From contig NZ_JAPCHW010000007.1 in assembly GCF_026107515.2 (NCBI RefSeq), positions 62,001-126,000 of the forward strand: DNA of 64,000 nt, given 5' to 3'. The DNA comes from Glutamicibacter sp. MNS18 (GTDB taxonomy: Bacteria > Actinomycetota > Actinomycetes > Actinomycetales > Micrococcaceae). Each line of letters opens with the position of its first letter. Within the stretch, counting starts at the first letter, position 1. Below are positions 1-8,615 of the stretch, one piece after another. The position numbers were made by a program, and so were the translations under genes. The notes under the pieces were generated by a model, which searched no databases, was not told where the DNA came from, and saw only the letters and a list, made by a program, of their open reading frames with translations.

Positions 1-2
1 TG

Positions 3-2129
3 ATCATTGTGGAACATGTCGGGCTCATCGACCCGTTGACCACCGCTGTCCTGTGTCAGCTGGTAAGCAACAACATCATCAAGATGGTTGTCATCGATGA
101 CCTGGCCGATGCCCTGTCCGAGGACCTCGCGGCGCTGGTACGCAGCGGCCTGATGGAGGTGTTCCAACTCAACGAACTGACGCTGAACGAAGCGCGCACC
201 CAGATCTCCATGATGTTGGATCTGAATGTTTCCTACCTCACCGCCATCAGGCTCTGGAAATATGCCGCGGGCAGTTCTGAAGCGCTCAGGGCCGTTGTCC
301 TGGATTGCCGTGAAGCGGACATGTTCGAGGTCAAGGGGGAGGCCGCCGCCTTGCGCAGTGACCCGATTCCCGTGGGATCCCATATGGAACAGCACACGGC
401 TGGCCGCTTGGAACGGCTGAGCCTGGGTAAACGTGAACTGCTCGAACGGGTGGCCGTAGCCGGAGCGCTTCCCGAGGAGGAGCCGGGAGGGGCACGGGAT
501 GAGGACATCGACTTCCTGTTCGCCCGGGGTCTGCTGCAGCATTCGGCGGGGCACTGGAGAATCGCCAACCCGGCCATCGCCAGCAGCCTGATCGCCATGC
601 AGGGGGGTATGAACGAGTGGCAGGTGAACGGTTCGGACAATGATCGCAGCAGGTCATCCACCGATGCCCCAAAGACCGAGGAGCGCCCGGCCGATCGCCA
701 GCCCGATTCGGGAAGGCCATGGGCCCGGATTCGACGCGATGCCCAAGCCCTGGCTGAGGGGGGAGCCACCAACGACGGTATTGCCATGATTCAACGATTC
801 CTTGATCGGGATGCGCGAATCCCAGGTGCAGCCGGTAGTACCGGCGATCCCGATGAAGGTCATGCCCGGCTGTTGCAGTTGGAACTGTGTTTGGCGGCCA
901 GCCGGTTGGCGGAAGCCGAAAAGATCCTGTCGGCGCTGGATCCCATCGAGCCGTCCGGTTGCTGGTTCCAGCTGGATCTTTGCCAGCAGTACCGTGCGCT
1001 GGCTCTGCTTGCCGAGTACCAGTCCCGCACCAACCAGTTCGAACAAGCCGAGGCTTTGCTAGAGGTGCTGTTGGAACCGTTGGGCCAGGAAGCAACGGAA
1101 TACAGTATTTCCGAATGTATGGGGCCCAGCCTGCGTTCCATGATCAATACGTCGATATCACTAGGGAAGTGGGAACAAGGACGCAAACTGATTCAGCTGG
1201 TGCTGGCCGGATCGCTTCCTGATATGCAGCTGATCGCCTACGCCGAAACCGTTCACGCCGTCATGCTTGGATTTGCCGGGAACTATGCCGAGGCGCAGAA
1301 GATCATTGCCCCCCTGCAACTGCAGATCCACCGCAGCGGCACCAGAATCCAGCAGATCTTCATTGATTCAGTGGATCTCTATGTCACTGACCGATCCGGA
1401 CAAGGCTCGATCAACGCGACAACAAACCTGTCAAGTGCCGAGCTGGAGGCCGTCCCGATGCTGGGACTCGAATGCCTCTGGCAGTCACTTCGACTGGTCG
1501 CCCGGCACAGTCGGGACAATGGACACGGCACGGCAGTGGAGCTGGAAAAACTGGCGCGCTGGGCCGAGCTCAGGGGTGAAAAACTTACCGCGTCGCACCT
1601 GTGGGCCAGCGTCATTAGGCATGGTGGTTTCCATGCGGCCCCACACCTGAGGCAGTTACAGCACGAACAGCACCACGAACTGGCAGTGGCTTTCCGTACG
1701 CTTAGCGACGGTGCCCAAATGCGTGACTCGCATACTCTGGCCAGCGCGGTCGGCTCCCTGGCTTCGCTGGGATTTGTCGCCTACGCCACCGACGATGGTT
1801 CGGAAATCTTCCAGCTCATGAACTCCGGACAGCGACGTCAGGCGTCTCGCAAGGCCAACAATTTCATGATGTCGCTGCAACCGGAGCTGGTTCACCCCCA
1901 GGTGTATGCCAATCTCGGCCGGTTGACCGTGCTCACCGAACGGGAAAGATTCGTGGCTTCAGCGGCAGCCAGCGGACTCTCGAACCTGGAAATTGCCGAA
2001 CAAGCCAGCGTCTCGGTTCGAACAGTCGAGGGGCACCTCTACCAGGTCTACTCGAAGCTCGGCATCAGCCGGCGCGGGGAATTGAGCGCCCTGACCGGCG
2101 CATCCCGACCTGTGGAAGCTGCACGGTAG
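3..2129 (+). CDS. LuxR-family STAND/AAA regulator, 5' end outside window
   Basis: This is a large transcriptional activator of the MalT/LuxR ATPase type. The frame is open to the left edge, so the gene starts upstream; a GTG at 9 is only an internal codon. The visible protein opens at a hydrophobic Walker-B-like strand (IIVEHVGLID) that aligns with LILVEEAQFID of the next gene, near its residue 106. About 100 residues including Walker A are therefore probably missing. The middle is a helical, TPR-like sensor region. The last 65 residues are a LuxR/GerE helix-turn-helix (LTERERFVA, SNLEIAEQASVSVRTVEGHL). It ends 6 bp before its paralogue, so the pair is likely one operon. Its closeness to the EPS genes suggests it regulates them; that is inference. 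Confidence 0.85.
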   Translation: MIVEHVGLIDPLTTAVLCQLVSNNIIKMVVIDDLADALSEDLAALVRSGLMEVFQLNELTLNEARTQISMMLDLNVSYLTAIRLWKYAAGSSEALRAVVLDCREADMFEVKGEAAALRSDPIPVGSHMEQHTAGRLERLSLGKRELLERVAVAGALPEEEPGGARDEDIDFLFARGLLQHSAGHWRIANPAIASSLIAMQGGMNEWQVNGSDNDRSRSSTDAPKTEERPADRQPDSGRPWARIRRDAQALAEGGATNDGIAMIQRFLDRDARIPGAAGSTGDPDEGHARLLQLELCLAASRLAEAEKILSALDPIEPSGCWFQLDLCQQYRALALLAEYQSRTNQFEQAEALLEVLLEPLGQEATEYSISECMGPSLRSMINTSISLGKWEQGRKLIQLVLAGSLPDMQLIAYAETVHAVMLGFAGNYAEAQKIIAPLQLQIHRSGTRIQQIFIDSVDLYVTDRSGQGSINATTNLSSAELEAVPMLGLECLWQSLRLVARHSRDNGHGTAVELEKLARWAELRGEKLTASHLWASVIRHGGFHAAPHLRQLQHEQHHELAVAFRTLSDGAQMRDSHTLASAVGSLASLGFVAYATDDGSEIFQLMNSGQRRQASRKANNFMMSLQPELVHPQVYANLGRLTVLTERERFVASAAASGLSNLEIAEQASVSVRTVEGHLYQVYSKLGISRRGELSALTGASRPVEAAR

Positions 2130-2135
2130 ACGGAC

Positions 2136-4679
2136 ATGCCGTTCTGGAATCGAAAAGAATACGAGATGACCGTGGAGTCCCTGCGCGCCGAGGGCAGTGC
2201 GGGTGTACTGCTCAGCGGGGAGTTCGGGGTGGGCAAATCGGTGATGGTCAGGAACCTGCTGGCTTCCGCTGACCTGATCATGCCGCCCATCCGTTTGATC
2301 TGCAGCGCTGCCCTGACGGAGTCGCCATATGGTGCCTTGGCTCCACTGTTGACCGGTGTTACCGAGCCGGTAAACGACGTGATTGCCATTCGTGAGGCAC
2401 TGGCCGTCGTGGGGGGACAGCTCGCCGAGTCCGAAACGGCCGGCCAGGTGCTGATCCTGGTGGAAGAGGCCCAATTCATCGATTCGGCCAGCGCCTTTGT
2501 GCTAGGGCAATTGGTACGTTCCGGTTCCGTGAAGCTGCTTGTCTTGAGCAATGAGGAACACCACGACCCGCTGTCCCTCGAAGCATTGATGTCGGTGGCC
2601 CGGCTGACACGGATCAGGGTTGACACCTTGACCGTGGATGAAGTGGCAGACTATTGCCGCTCCTATCTCGGTGGCCGTCTCAGCAGGGGATCGGCAATGA
2701 TCATTCACCAGGCGACCGCCGGATTCCACCTGCTGGTCCACGGCTTCCTGGAATTGGCCAAACGCCAAGATGCGCTAGTCCAGACCCACGGATTCTGGGT
2801 ACTGAAACAGCAGAAACTGCATTGCGATGAGCATGCCAGCGAAGTGGTCAAGGAGCTTTTATACCGGCAAAATCCGGGTCTTCGTTCGGTCATGGAACTG
2901 TTGAGCCTATGCGGACCATTGTCTTTGATGCAGCTCAAAACGCTGGATATGCTTGAGCCGCTGCACCACCACCAGACGGCTTTGGTTCGAATCCGGAACG
3001 GGAAGGCCTGGATTGCGAGCAGCTTTTACGCGCAGGGTATCCGACAGGGGATGCTTCCTGGTCATAATTTGGCACTTTTCGAACACTTCGTTTCGGTCTT
3101 GGGCGAGCAGCTGCCTGCGAACCTTGAACTGGCCCGTTGGGCCGTGGGCCTGGGACAACAGTTGCCCGATGAACTGCTTCAGCAGATTCTTGACACGGGG
3201 ATTCGAACGCATGAGCACGCCCTCGTCATGGAACTGGTGGAGCAACGGGACGAGTCGGAATCCCAGCGTTGGGGGACATATCGTATCCGGGCGTTGCTGG
3301 GACTTGGGCACTTTCACATGGCGGTGGCGGTGCCGCTGCCCGCTTCTCCGGGTACGAAAGCATGCCCGGGGGATCTGTCGACGAACTTGGACTGTGTCGT
3401 GCGCTGGAATCAGAAGGGCCTGGGCGGACAGGCCGCCAGCTTCCCGGTAGCCGTACAAGTGGGCAATGACCAGCCGCAGTGGTCCAATGAGGTGGCCGAC
3501 CCGGTCGAAGGCCCATGGCAGGACTGCAGGATCTTGGCTCTGGTCGAGCGAGCCCGGGAAGCCTACCGCGCGGGTCGGGTGTCGGAGGCACTGGAACTGG
3601 CCGATCACCATGTTGACGGGGATTGCGTTGTGGCGCCGGCCTGCCACTATCGATTGTCGCTGTTAGTGGTATTGGTTCATTCACTGCTGGCCAGCGGAAA
3701 CTACCGGGATGCGCGGGCGGCAGTGGAAAATTTCACACTGCATGATGGCTACGAGATCGTGCGCTGTCACGGAAGTATCCAGTTTTTGCGTGCTCTGGTC
3801 ATGGCCCATGAGGGGAAAGTCAACGAGGCCCGGCGGCTGCTTGTCGACGCCGCGGCGGAACTGTCATTACATGACCCGGAAGGCCTCACTGCGCCGTGCA
3901 GTGCGCTCACCGCAGTGGTCCTCACCCAGCAGCCGGATCAAAGGTCCAATGGCATACCCGCCAAGAGCGAAGCCCAATGGCTACAGCCGAAGGGAACCGG
4001 GGCCCGAATGCTGCCCTACGGTGCCCAGCTCTGGTGGCTGGAAGGGCAACTGGAAGCCAGGCTGCTAGGTGAACTGAAGTCCGAGAAACCGTCGTCGGGC
4101 ACCATAGGGCGCCTGTTGGACCAGGCCAGTCATTTCGGGATACTTCTGCAAGACGCACTGCACTACCACGTGTGGACCTACAGCAATGACGAATTGTTGC
4201 GTACCCGTAGCGCGCGGTTCTATGAGGAACTGGTGGTTCCGCCTGGTTGCCGCCTGTTGGAGATCCACCAGAAGGTTGCCCACTGTGTGGCCAGTGGTGA
4301 GGTCACACTGATGGAAGAGTACGCCACCGAATTGCATCAAAGCGGGGAAAAGGTCACTGCGTTGGAGCTCTGCGCGCGGATCGTGGAGTACTGGTCTGCG
4401 CATAACAATCCGCGAAGCCGCGGATTCGCAATCCGACGGATCCACGAATGGCTCCACGACCTTGGGCAGGAACCATGGGGCATCATGGCACAAGTGCTTG
4501 GCGCCAGTGGTTTGACCGCACGGGAAGAGGAAATTGTCGATCTGGTTCGTCAGGGACTGAGCAACCGCGAGATCGCCCGATTACTGACCGTTTCACAGCG
4601 AACTGTCGAAGGGCACCTGTATAGGATCTTCGCCAAACTGGGCATCACCCAACGCTCCGAACTGAGTTTTGGCGAATAG
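2136..4679 (+). CDS. LuxR-family STAND/AAA regulator
   Basis: This 847-residue regulator is a full-length paralogue of the preceding truncated gene. It has an N-terminal P-loop (GEFGVGKS, residues 28-35), a Walker-B-like strand near 106-110 (LILVEEA), a long helical middle and a C-terminal LuxR helix-turn-helix near residues 785-840 (LTAREEEIVDLVRQGLSNREI). Proteins of this build bind ATP and an inducer and then activate transcription. The ATG lies 6 bp after the preceding stop with only a weak ribosome site, so translation is probably coupled. It faces the sugar transferase gene about 480 bp downstream and is a candidate activator of the EPS locus. The inducer cannot be read from sequence. 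Confidence 0.88.
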   Translation: MPFWNRKEYEMTVESLRAEGSAGVLLSGEFGVGKSVMVRNLLASADLIMPPIRLICSAALTESPYGALAPLLTGVTEPVNDVIAIREALAVVGGQLAESETAGQVLILVEEAQFIDSASAFVLGQLVRSGSVKLLVLSNEEHHDPLSLEALMSVARLTRIRVDTLTVDEVADYCRSYLGGRLSRGSAMIIHQATAGFHLLVHGFLELAKRQDALVQTHGFWVLKQQKLHCDEHASEVVKELLYRQNPGLRSVMELLSLCGPLSLMQLKTLDMLEPLHHHQTALVRIRNGKAWIASSFYAQGIRQGMLPGHNLALFEHFVSVLGEQLPANLELARWAVGLGQQLPDELLQQILDTGIRTHEHALVMELVEQRDESESQRWGTYRIRALLGLGHFHMAVAVPLPASPGTKACPGDLSTNLDCVVRWNQKGLGGQAASFPVAVQVGNDQPQWSNEVADPVEGPWQDCRILALVERAREAYRAGRVSEALELADHHVDGDCVVAPACHYRLSLLVVLVHSLLASGNYRDARAAVENFTLHDGYEIVRCHGSIQFLRALVMAHEGKVNEARRLLVDAAAELSLHDPEGLTAPCSALTAVVLTQQPDQRSNGIPAKSEAQWLQPKGTGARMLPYGAQLWWLEGQLEARLLGELKSEKPSSGTIGRLLDQASHFGILLQDALHYHVWTYSNDELLRTRSARFYEELVVPPGCRLLEIHQKVAHCVASGEVTLMEEYATELHQSGEKVTALELCARIVEYWSAHNNPRSRGFAIRRIHEWLHDLGQEPWGIMAQVLGASGLTAREEEIVDLVRQGLSNREIARLLTVSQRTVEGHLYRIFAKLGITQRSELSFGE

Positions 4680-4806
4680 TCCCATGGATCCTGATGCGTC
4701 TGCCCTGTCGGTCCCTGCTCCGTTTGGGGCACCTACGGTTAGCCTGTCGGATATCGAATAGCCATTTACCATTCGTATCGACTCTCCGCACCTCAAAGCA
4801 GCATCT

Positions 4807-4841
4807 GCCCCCACGGGGGCGACCGGGCACGGAACCGTGCC
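4807..4841 (+). terminator. Tandem hairpins after the LuxR pair
   Basis: GCCCC-CACG-GGGGC (4807-4820) is followed by GGCACG-GAAC-CGTGCC (4826-4841). There is no T-run, so this is a possible actinobacterial-type terminator or a leader structure. Confidence 0.4.
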
Positions 4842-4877
4842 GGAACCCGGAAGAAAGTCACCAGAAACCGGTGGCCG

Positions 4878-4889
4878 AGTAATAACTAC
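4878..4889 (+). promoter_or_regulatory. Candidate operator AGTAATAACTAC
   Basis: This 12-mer differs at one base from AGTAGTAACTAC at 9924-9935. It lies about 280 bp before the sugar transferase and next to the LuxR genes. A role as a regulator site is inference. Confidence 0.3.
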
Positions 4890-5160
4890 TTGAGCCTACC
4901 CAGGCAAACCGAGTATGGGACGAGGCACAGTGAAACCATACTGAGAAAACTAGGGTGATCGTTTACCCGTGAGCCCAGTGAGCCGGATTTATAGACTTCA
5001 AAATGAACCCGCTGAGCAAATTATCGCTTACTCGAGGGTGAATATTGGGGAAAATCTAGGCGTTTGGGGAGCCGAAGATACTCGTGAAAAACACGATCCG
5101 CAGTTGCGATTGTGCAAGCGGACGTGTCACGTTATCGGCACCGCCAACGAGGGGGACGGC

Positions 5161-6660
5161 GTGTCGCAAGCTTTTGAAACATTGGGGAGCCGAAATCTAG
5201 TTCGGAATTGGTCAAGCTCCGGGGTCCATGCAAAACCCCAGACCGGTCAGCCTGCGTTGCCCGCAGTGGAGTTTTCCGCATTGAAATGGCGTCAAAAATA
5301 CACCCGCATCCTGGTCATCTCGGACCTTCTTAGCCTCGTTCTGCTCAGCATCACCGTGCTGGTGGGCGGATTGGCCCTGGAGGCCACCAATGTGGTGTTC
5401 GCCGCTGTCTCCGTGGTGGTGTGGGGCAGCTTCCTGGCCTTGGTTCGCACCCGGGCGCAGCAGTACATCGGGGTGGGAGCCAAGGAATACAAAAGAGTGA
5501 TCGATTCCAGCGCTATGGCCATGGGCACGATGGCACTGGCGGCCTTGGTGCTGGATCTCGGTGGAGTACGTGAACAGATCCTGGTCATCTTCCCGGTCGG
5601 CACATTCCTGCTGCTGGCCGGACGCTGGCTCTGGCGCCGCTGGCTCTGGGCCAAGTCCGAGACGGGTTATGCCCTGTCGCAGGTAGTTGTCGTGGGGCAG
5701 AGCAAGGACGTGGGTTACGTGGTGCGGCAGCTGGAAAAGAATGCCGGCCCAGCCTACAAGATCTGTGCCCTGGTGCTTGACGACGACTCGGAAACCACCC
5801 GCTTCGAGGACTCGGTACCCACCCTATGGGGGATGGACCACCTGGAACACGCCGTACAGATGGTCGGGGCCGACTCGGTCATCGTGGCCGGGGCGCTGCG
5901 TGGTGGCACCGATGCCCTCAAGGATCTGAGCTGGCGACTGGAAAAGACCCGGACGAACGTGATCGTGGTGTCCTCGTTGACCAATGTGGCAGGGCCACGG
6001 ATCAGCATGCGCCCGGTGGACGGCCTTCCCCTGATGCATGTCGAGGTCCCCAGCTTTGCCGGTGGACACCACGTAGTAAAACGTTTCATCGATATTGTCC
6101 TGTCGAGTATCGCCCTGCTGTTCCTGGCCCCGCTGTTCCTGGTTATTGCGTTGCTGGTGCGAAAGGATGGGGGACCGGCCGTCTTCAGCCAGGAGCGGGT
6201 CGGGCGCGATGGGCGGACTTTCAAGATGTACAAGTTCCGCTCGATGATCGTCAATGCCGAGGCCGAACTGGAAAAACTCAAGGAACTCAACGAAGGCAAC
6301 GGGCTGCTGTTTAAGATGAAGAACGATCCGCGGATCACGAAGGTCGGCTCGTTCCTACGCAAGTACTCATTGGATGAACTGCCGCAGATCTACAACGTGT
6401 TGCGTGGGGATATGTCCCTTGTGGGCCCGCGGCCGCCGCTGCCGAGCGAGGTGGCCTGCTATGAAGGCCACACCGGTCGCAGGTTGTTTATCAAACCGGG
6501 ACTCACCGGGCTGTGGCAGATCAACGGACGATCGGACCTGGACTGGGAGGAAAGCGTGAGACTGGATCTCTACTACGTGGAGAACTGGTCACTCACCGGA
6601 GACATCATGATCATGTGGCGCACTTTCAAGGTGATGGTCCAGCCCTCCGGGGCCTACTGA
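5161..6660 (+). CDS. Undecaprenyl-phosphate sugar-1-phosphate transferase (EPS initiating enzyme)
   Basis: This polyprenyl sugar-phosphate transferase moves a sugar-1-phosphate from a nucleotide sugar onto undecaprenyl phosphate in the membrane, the first step of an EPS repeat unit. Hydrophobic helices span roughly residues 35-150, a nucleotide-binding-like domain follows (VVVVGQSKDVGYVV), and the catalytic bacterial-transferase domain starts near residue 306 (RFIDIVLSSIALL). That domain shows MYKFRSM, SLDELPQIYNVLRGDMSLVGPRP and KPGLTGLWQI. I chose GTG 5161 because GAGGGGGA lies just upstream and the resulting 499 residues fit the family. The frame is open to a GTG at 4969, which would give 563 residues. 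The IS pair lies directly downstream, separating it from the rest of the EPS locus. Confidence 0.92.
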   Translation: MSQAFETLGSRNLVRNWSSSGVHAKPQTGQPALPAVEFSALKWRQKYTRILVISDLLSLVLLSITVLVGGLALEATNVVFAAVSVVVWGSFLALVRTRAQQYIGVGAKEYKRVIDSSAMAMGTMALAALVLDLGGVREQILVIFPVGTFLLLAGRWLWRRWLWAKSETGYALSQVVVVGQSKDVGYVVRQLEKNAGPAYKICALVLDDDSETTRFEDSVPTLWGMDHLEHAVQMVGADSVIVAGALRGGTDALKDLSWRLEKTRTNVIVVSSLTNVAGPRISMRPVDGLPLMHVEVPSFAGGHHVVKRFIDIVLSSIALLFLAPLFLVIALLVRKDGGPAVFSQERVGRDGRTFKMYKFRSMIVNAEAELEKLKELNEGNGLLFKMKNDPRITKVGSFLRKYSLDELPQIYNVLRGDMSLVGPRPPLPSEVACYEGHTGRRLFIKPGLTGLWQINGRSDLDWEESVRLDLYYVENWSLTGDIMIMWRTFKVMVQPSGAY

Positions 6661-6726
6661 GGTACATAGTTGATCGGTCAGTGGCACATCGGATATACCT
6701 GGTGTGCCGGAAATTTTCAAGGTGAG

Positions 6727-6736
6727 TGAGACCAGC
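6727..6736 (+). repeat. IS3 terminal inverted repeat, left
   Basis: TGAGACCAGC is the exact reverse complement of 8288-8297. Confidence 0.8.
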
Positions 6737-6742
6737 GTGTCT

Positions 6743-7771
6743 TTACGCGGCTAGTTTTCTATCTTTTGCTTCCTGTTGCTGTGGTTCGTTAATCCAGGCG
6801 GCCTCGGGTAGTTGTAACGCCTTGGGCAGCCGGGTGTGGCTGAACCGTTCCGGATGCGCCTGCCAAGCTGCTTCCAGCGCCTGCAAGCGCGCTTGGTCCA
6901 CCTCGGTTGTGAGCCCGTAATGCACATCGGCCGGAGTGTGGAACCCGATCCCCGAGTGCCGGTGGCGATGGTTATACTTCTGAACAAATTCGGCCATGAA
7001 CACCCTGGCGTGCTGTAGCGAGCCAAAGCGTTCGGGGAACACCGGTAAGTACTTCAATGTCTTGAAAACCGATTCCGAGTAGGGGTTATCGTTAGATACC
7101 TTGGGTCGTGAATGGGACTTGAGCACGTCCAGGTCCGATAATAACGCGGTCACCGGTTTAGAGGTCATCGCTGGTCCGCGATCGGCGTGGACTACCCTCG
7201 GGATCCCGTGGATACCGAAGATGCTCTTCATGAACTGCTCGGCCATCACACCGGATTCGTGGGCATGTACCTCGCAACCGACGATGTAGCGCGAGTAGAT
7301 ATCGAGCATCACATAGGCGTCGTAGTAGGTGCCCTTCGCCGGGCCGGCCAGCTTGGTGATGTCCCAGCTGACCACCTCGCAAGGCCGGCGGGCCACCAGT
7401 TCCGGGACCTTCCGGGCAGGATGCCGGGCCTGCCGCCGCCGTTCGGTAACCTGCTGGTTCTGGCGCAGCACCCGGTACATGCTCGACACCGAGCCGATGT
7501 ACCGTCCCTCGCTGAGCAGGGTCGCGTACACCTGTTGCGGTGCCTGATCCACGAACCGGTCACTGTTCAGCACCTCAAGGATCACCCGGCGCTCGGCCTC
7601 ACTGAGCTTGTTCACTGGCACTGGCCGCACCGCCAGATGCTTCTGCCCGCTGGTCCCGCGCGCCACCGCCTGCCCGGCGCGGTGCATGCTGGCCCGGCTG
7701 ATACCGGTCAGCGCGGACGCCTGACGGGCCGGGATCTTCGCGGCCACCAGCTGGCGGTAAGCGGACCTCAA
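6743..7771 (-). CDS. IS3-family transposase OrfB (DDE integrase)
   Basis: This is the catalytic subunit of the IS3 transposase, 342 residues and apparently intact. An N-terminal helix-turn-helix is followed by the rve integrase core. The DDE residues sit in VVSWDITKL, VVHADRG and NPYSESVFKTLKY, and the typical C-terminal YNHRHRHSGIGFHTPADVHYG is present. It starts at a TTG whose TTGA overlaps the orfA stop, which points to translational coupling; a fusion with OrfA by frameshifting is also possible. Its stop is only 16 bp inside the left inverted repeat. Confidence 0.93.
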   Translation of the reverse strand: MRSAYRQLVAAKIPARQASALTGISRASMHRAGQAVARGTSGQKHLAVRPVPVNKLSEAERRVILEVLNSDRFVDQAPQQVYATLLSEGRYIGSVSSMYRVLRQNQQVTERRRQARHPARKVPELVARRPCEVVSWDITKLAGPAKGTYYDAYVMLDIYSRYIVGCEVHAHESGVMAEQFMKSIFGIHGIPRVVHADRGPAMTSKPVTALLSDLDVLKSHSRPKVSNDNPYSESVFKTLKYLPVFPERFGSLQHARVFMAEFVQKYNHRHRHSGIGFHTPADVHYGLTTEVDQARLQALEAAWQAHPERFSHTRLPKALQLPEAAWINEPQQQEAKDRKLAA

Positions 7772-8157
7772 CGTTCGTTGCGCTTCGATCCGTCCGACTC
7801 CGCGCTCCTGGAGATCTGCTCCAAGAGCGCGTGAGCTTTTCCCATGATGTCCAAAGCGGTCTGGGTGGTTTCCAGCTTCTGCTCACGATCGGCCAGCTCC
7901 CGCTTGAGCCGAGCGATTTCTGCTTGTTCCCGGCTCAGCTTCCCGATCTTCTGCCCGGCCTGCTTGCCTTCAAGAACTCCGGCATCGCGCAGTTTGCGCC
8001 ACTCAGCGATTTGCGAGGAGTACAGCCCGTTCGACCGCAGGAACGCACCACCTTCATTGGACTGGATGGCTTGCTCGTACCCGGTCAGGTACTGAAGTTT
8101 CTGAGCCGGGGTGATCATTCGGCGTTTCGGGGCCTCGGGGCGCGGTTCCTGGGTCAT
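7768..8157 (-). CDS. IS3-family transposase OrfA
   Basis: This is the small DNA-binding partner of OrfB. About 129 residues from the ATG at 8157 give a helix-turn-helix N-terminal half (ITPAQKLQYLTGYEQA, YSSQIAEWRKLRDAG) and a coiled-coil tail (LSREQAEIARLKRELADREQ) that would mediate multimerisation. The frame is open upstream to 8469, but that extension is proline- and arginine-rich, runs past the inverted repeat and is probably not translated. Confidence 0.85.
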   Translation of the reverse strand: MTQEPRPEAPKRRMITPAQKLQYLTGYEQAIQSNEGGAFLRSNGLYSSQIAEWRKLRDAGVLEGKQAGQKIGKLSREQAEIARLKRELADREQKLETTQTALDIMGKAHALLEQISRSAESDGSKRNER

Positions 8158-8287
8158 GGACCCATTCTCTGCCACCGGACGCAATGCGGTCACCGCTGTC
8201 GGTGCTGAGGTGGTGTGGGTACTGGGAGTCACGAAGGTTCTATTCCTGGTTCTCGCCCTGTCACGGAAGTGGGGTTTGCTATGAAGG

Positions 8288-8297
8288 GCTGGTCTCA
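8288..8297 (-). repeat. IS3 terminal inverted repeat, right
   Basis: GCTGGTCTCA is the exact reverse complement of 6727-6736. Confidence 0.8.
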
Positions 8298-8309
8298 TCC
8301 CATCCTGAC

Positions 8310-8600
8310 AGACTGTGAGTCTGGGAGTAGCTGGTCTGGGATCAGCTGGCAGAGTAGGAACCAGCCGCCTACCCTTGTCTCGTGACTCTTGACAGACTTG
8401 GCCCCGCGGGGTGCCGTAGCCCTGACTTGTCCGAGCCTGGGGTGGTCGGCCGGCACCTGCCCGGCCCACCCCGGTAGCCTGATCAGAAGGCTGCCCGCCA
8501 CCAGCTGGTGGCGTGGCTCATCACAGTAATGCTCCGACGGTGACCTCTACCCGGACCGGTACCGGCCGCACGCGGCCGATTGCCCTGTCGTCCATGAAGA
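8310..8600 (+). ncRNA. Candidate IS110 bridge (guide) RNA region
   Basis: IS110-group elements are known to encode a bridge RNA in the non-coding left end that guides recombination to its target. This stretch is rich in structure: CCCCGCGGGG at 8402-8411, a long hairpin at 8439-8472 (GGGGTGG/CCACCCC closing GCCGG/CCGGC round a 7-base loop), and an 18-bp perfect palindrome at 8496-8513 centred on CAGCTG. There is no coding frame. RNA ends and loop functions are not determinable here. Confidence 0.35.
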
Positions 8601-8615
8601 GAAGAGCAAGCGACC

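Larger units (their letters stand above)
4680..5160. other. Long leader/intergenic region before the sugar transferase
   Basis: No convincing gene is seen in these 481 bases. The region holds two tandem hairpins (4807-4841), an AGTAATAACTAC element (4878-4889), a nearby CGAGTA (4910-4915), and TTGGGGAGCCGAA at 5064-5076, which recurs exactly at 5182-5194 inside the next gene. The next gene's frame is open back to a GTG at 4969, so part of this region could be coding if that start is used. It probably carries the promoter and leader of the EPS initiating transferase. Confidence 0.5.
6727..8297 (-). mobile_element. IS3-family insertion sequence
   Basis: The element is bounded by perfect 10-bp inverted repeats TGAGACCAGC (6727-6736) and GCTGGTCTCA (8288-8297), beginning TG and ending CA as in the IS3 family. 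Length is 1,571 bp, with orfA and orfB on the minus strand. The flanking bases (GTGAG left, TCCCA right) show no target-site duplication, so one flank may have been rearranged, perhaps with the adjacent IS110 element. Confidence 0.85.

Noticed and set aside
4694-4882. Small plus-strand frame after the LuxR pair
   Set aside because: It runs through two hairpins, has no ribosome site and resembles nothing.
8158-8469. N-terminal extension of IS3 OrfA
   Set aside because: It passes beyond the right inverted repeat, so it cannot belong to the element.
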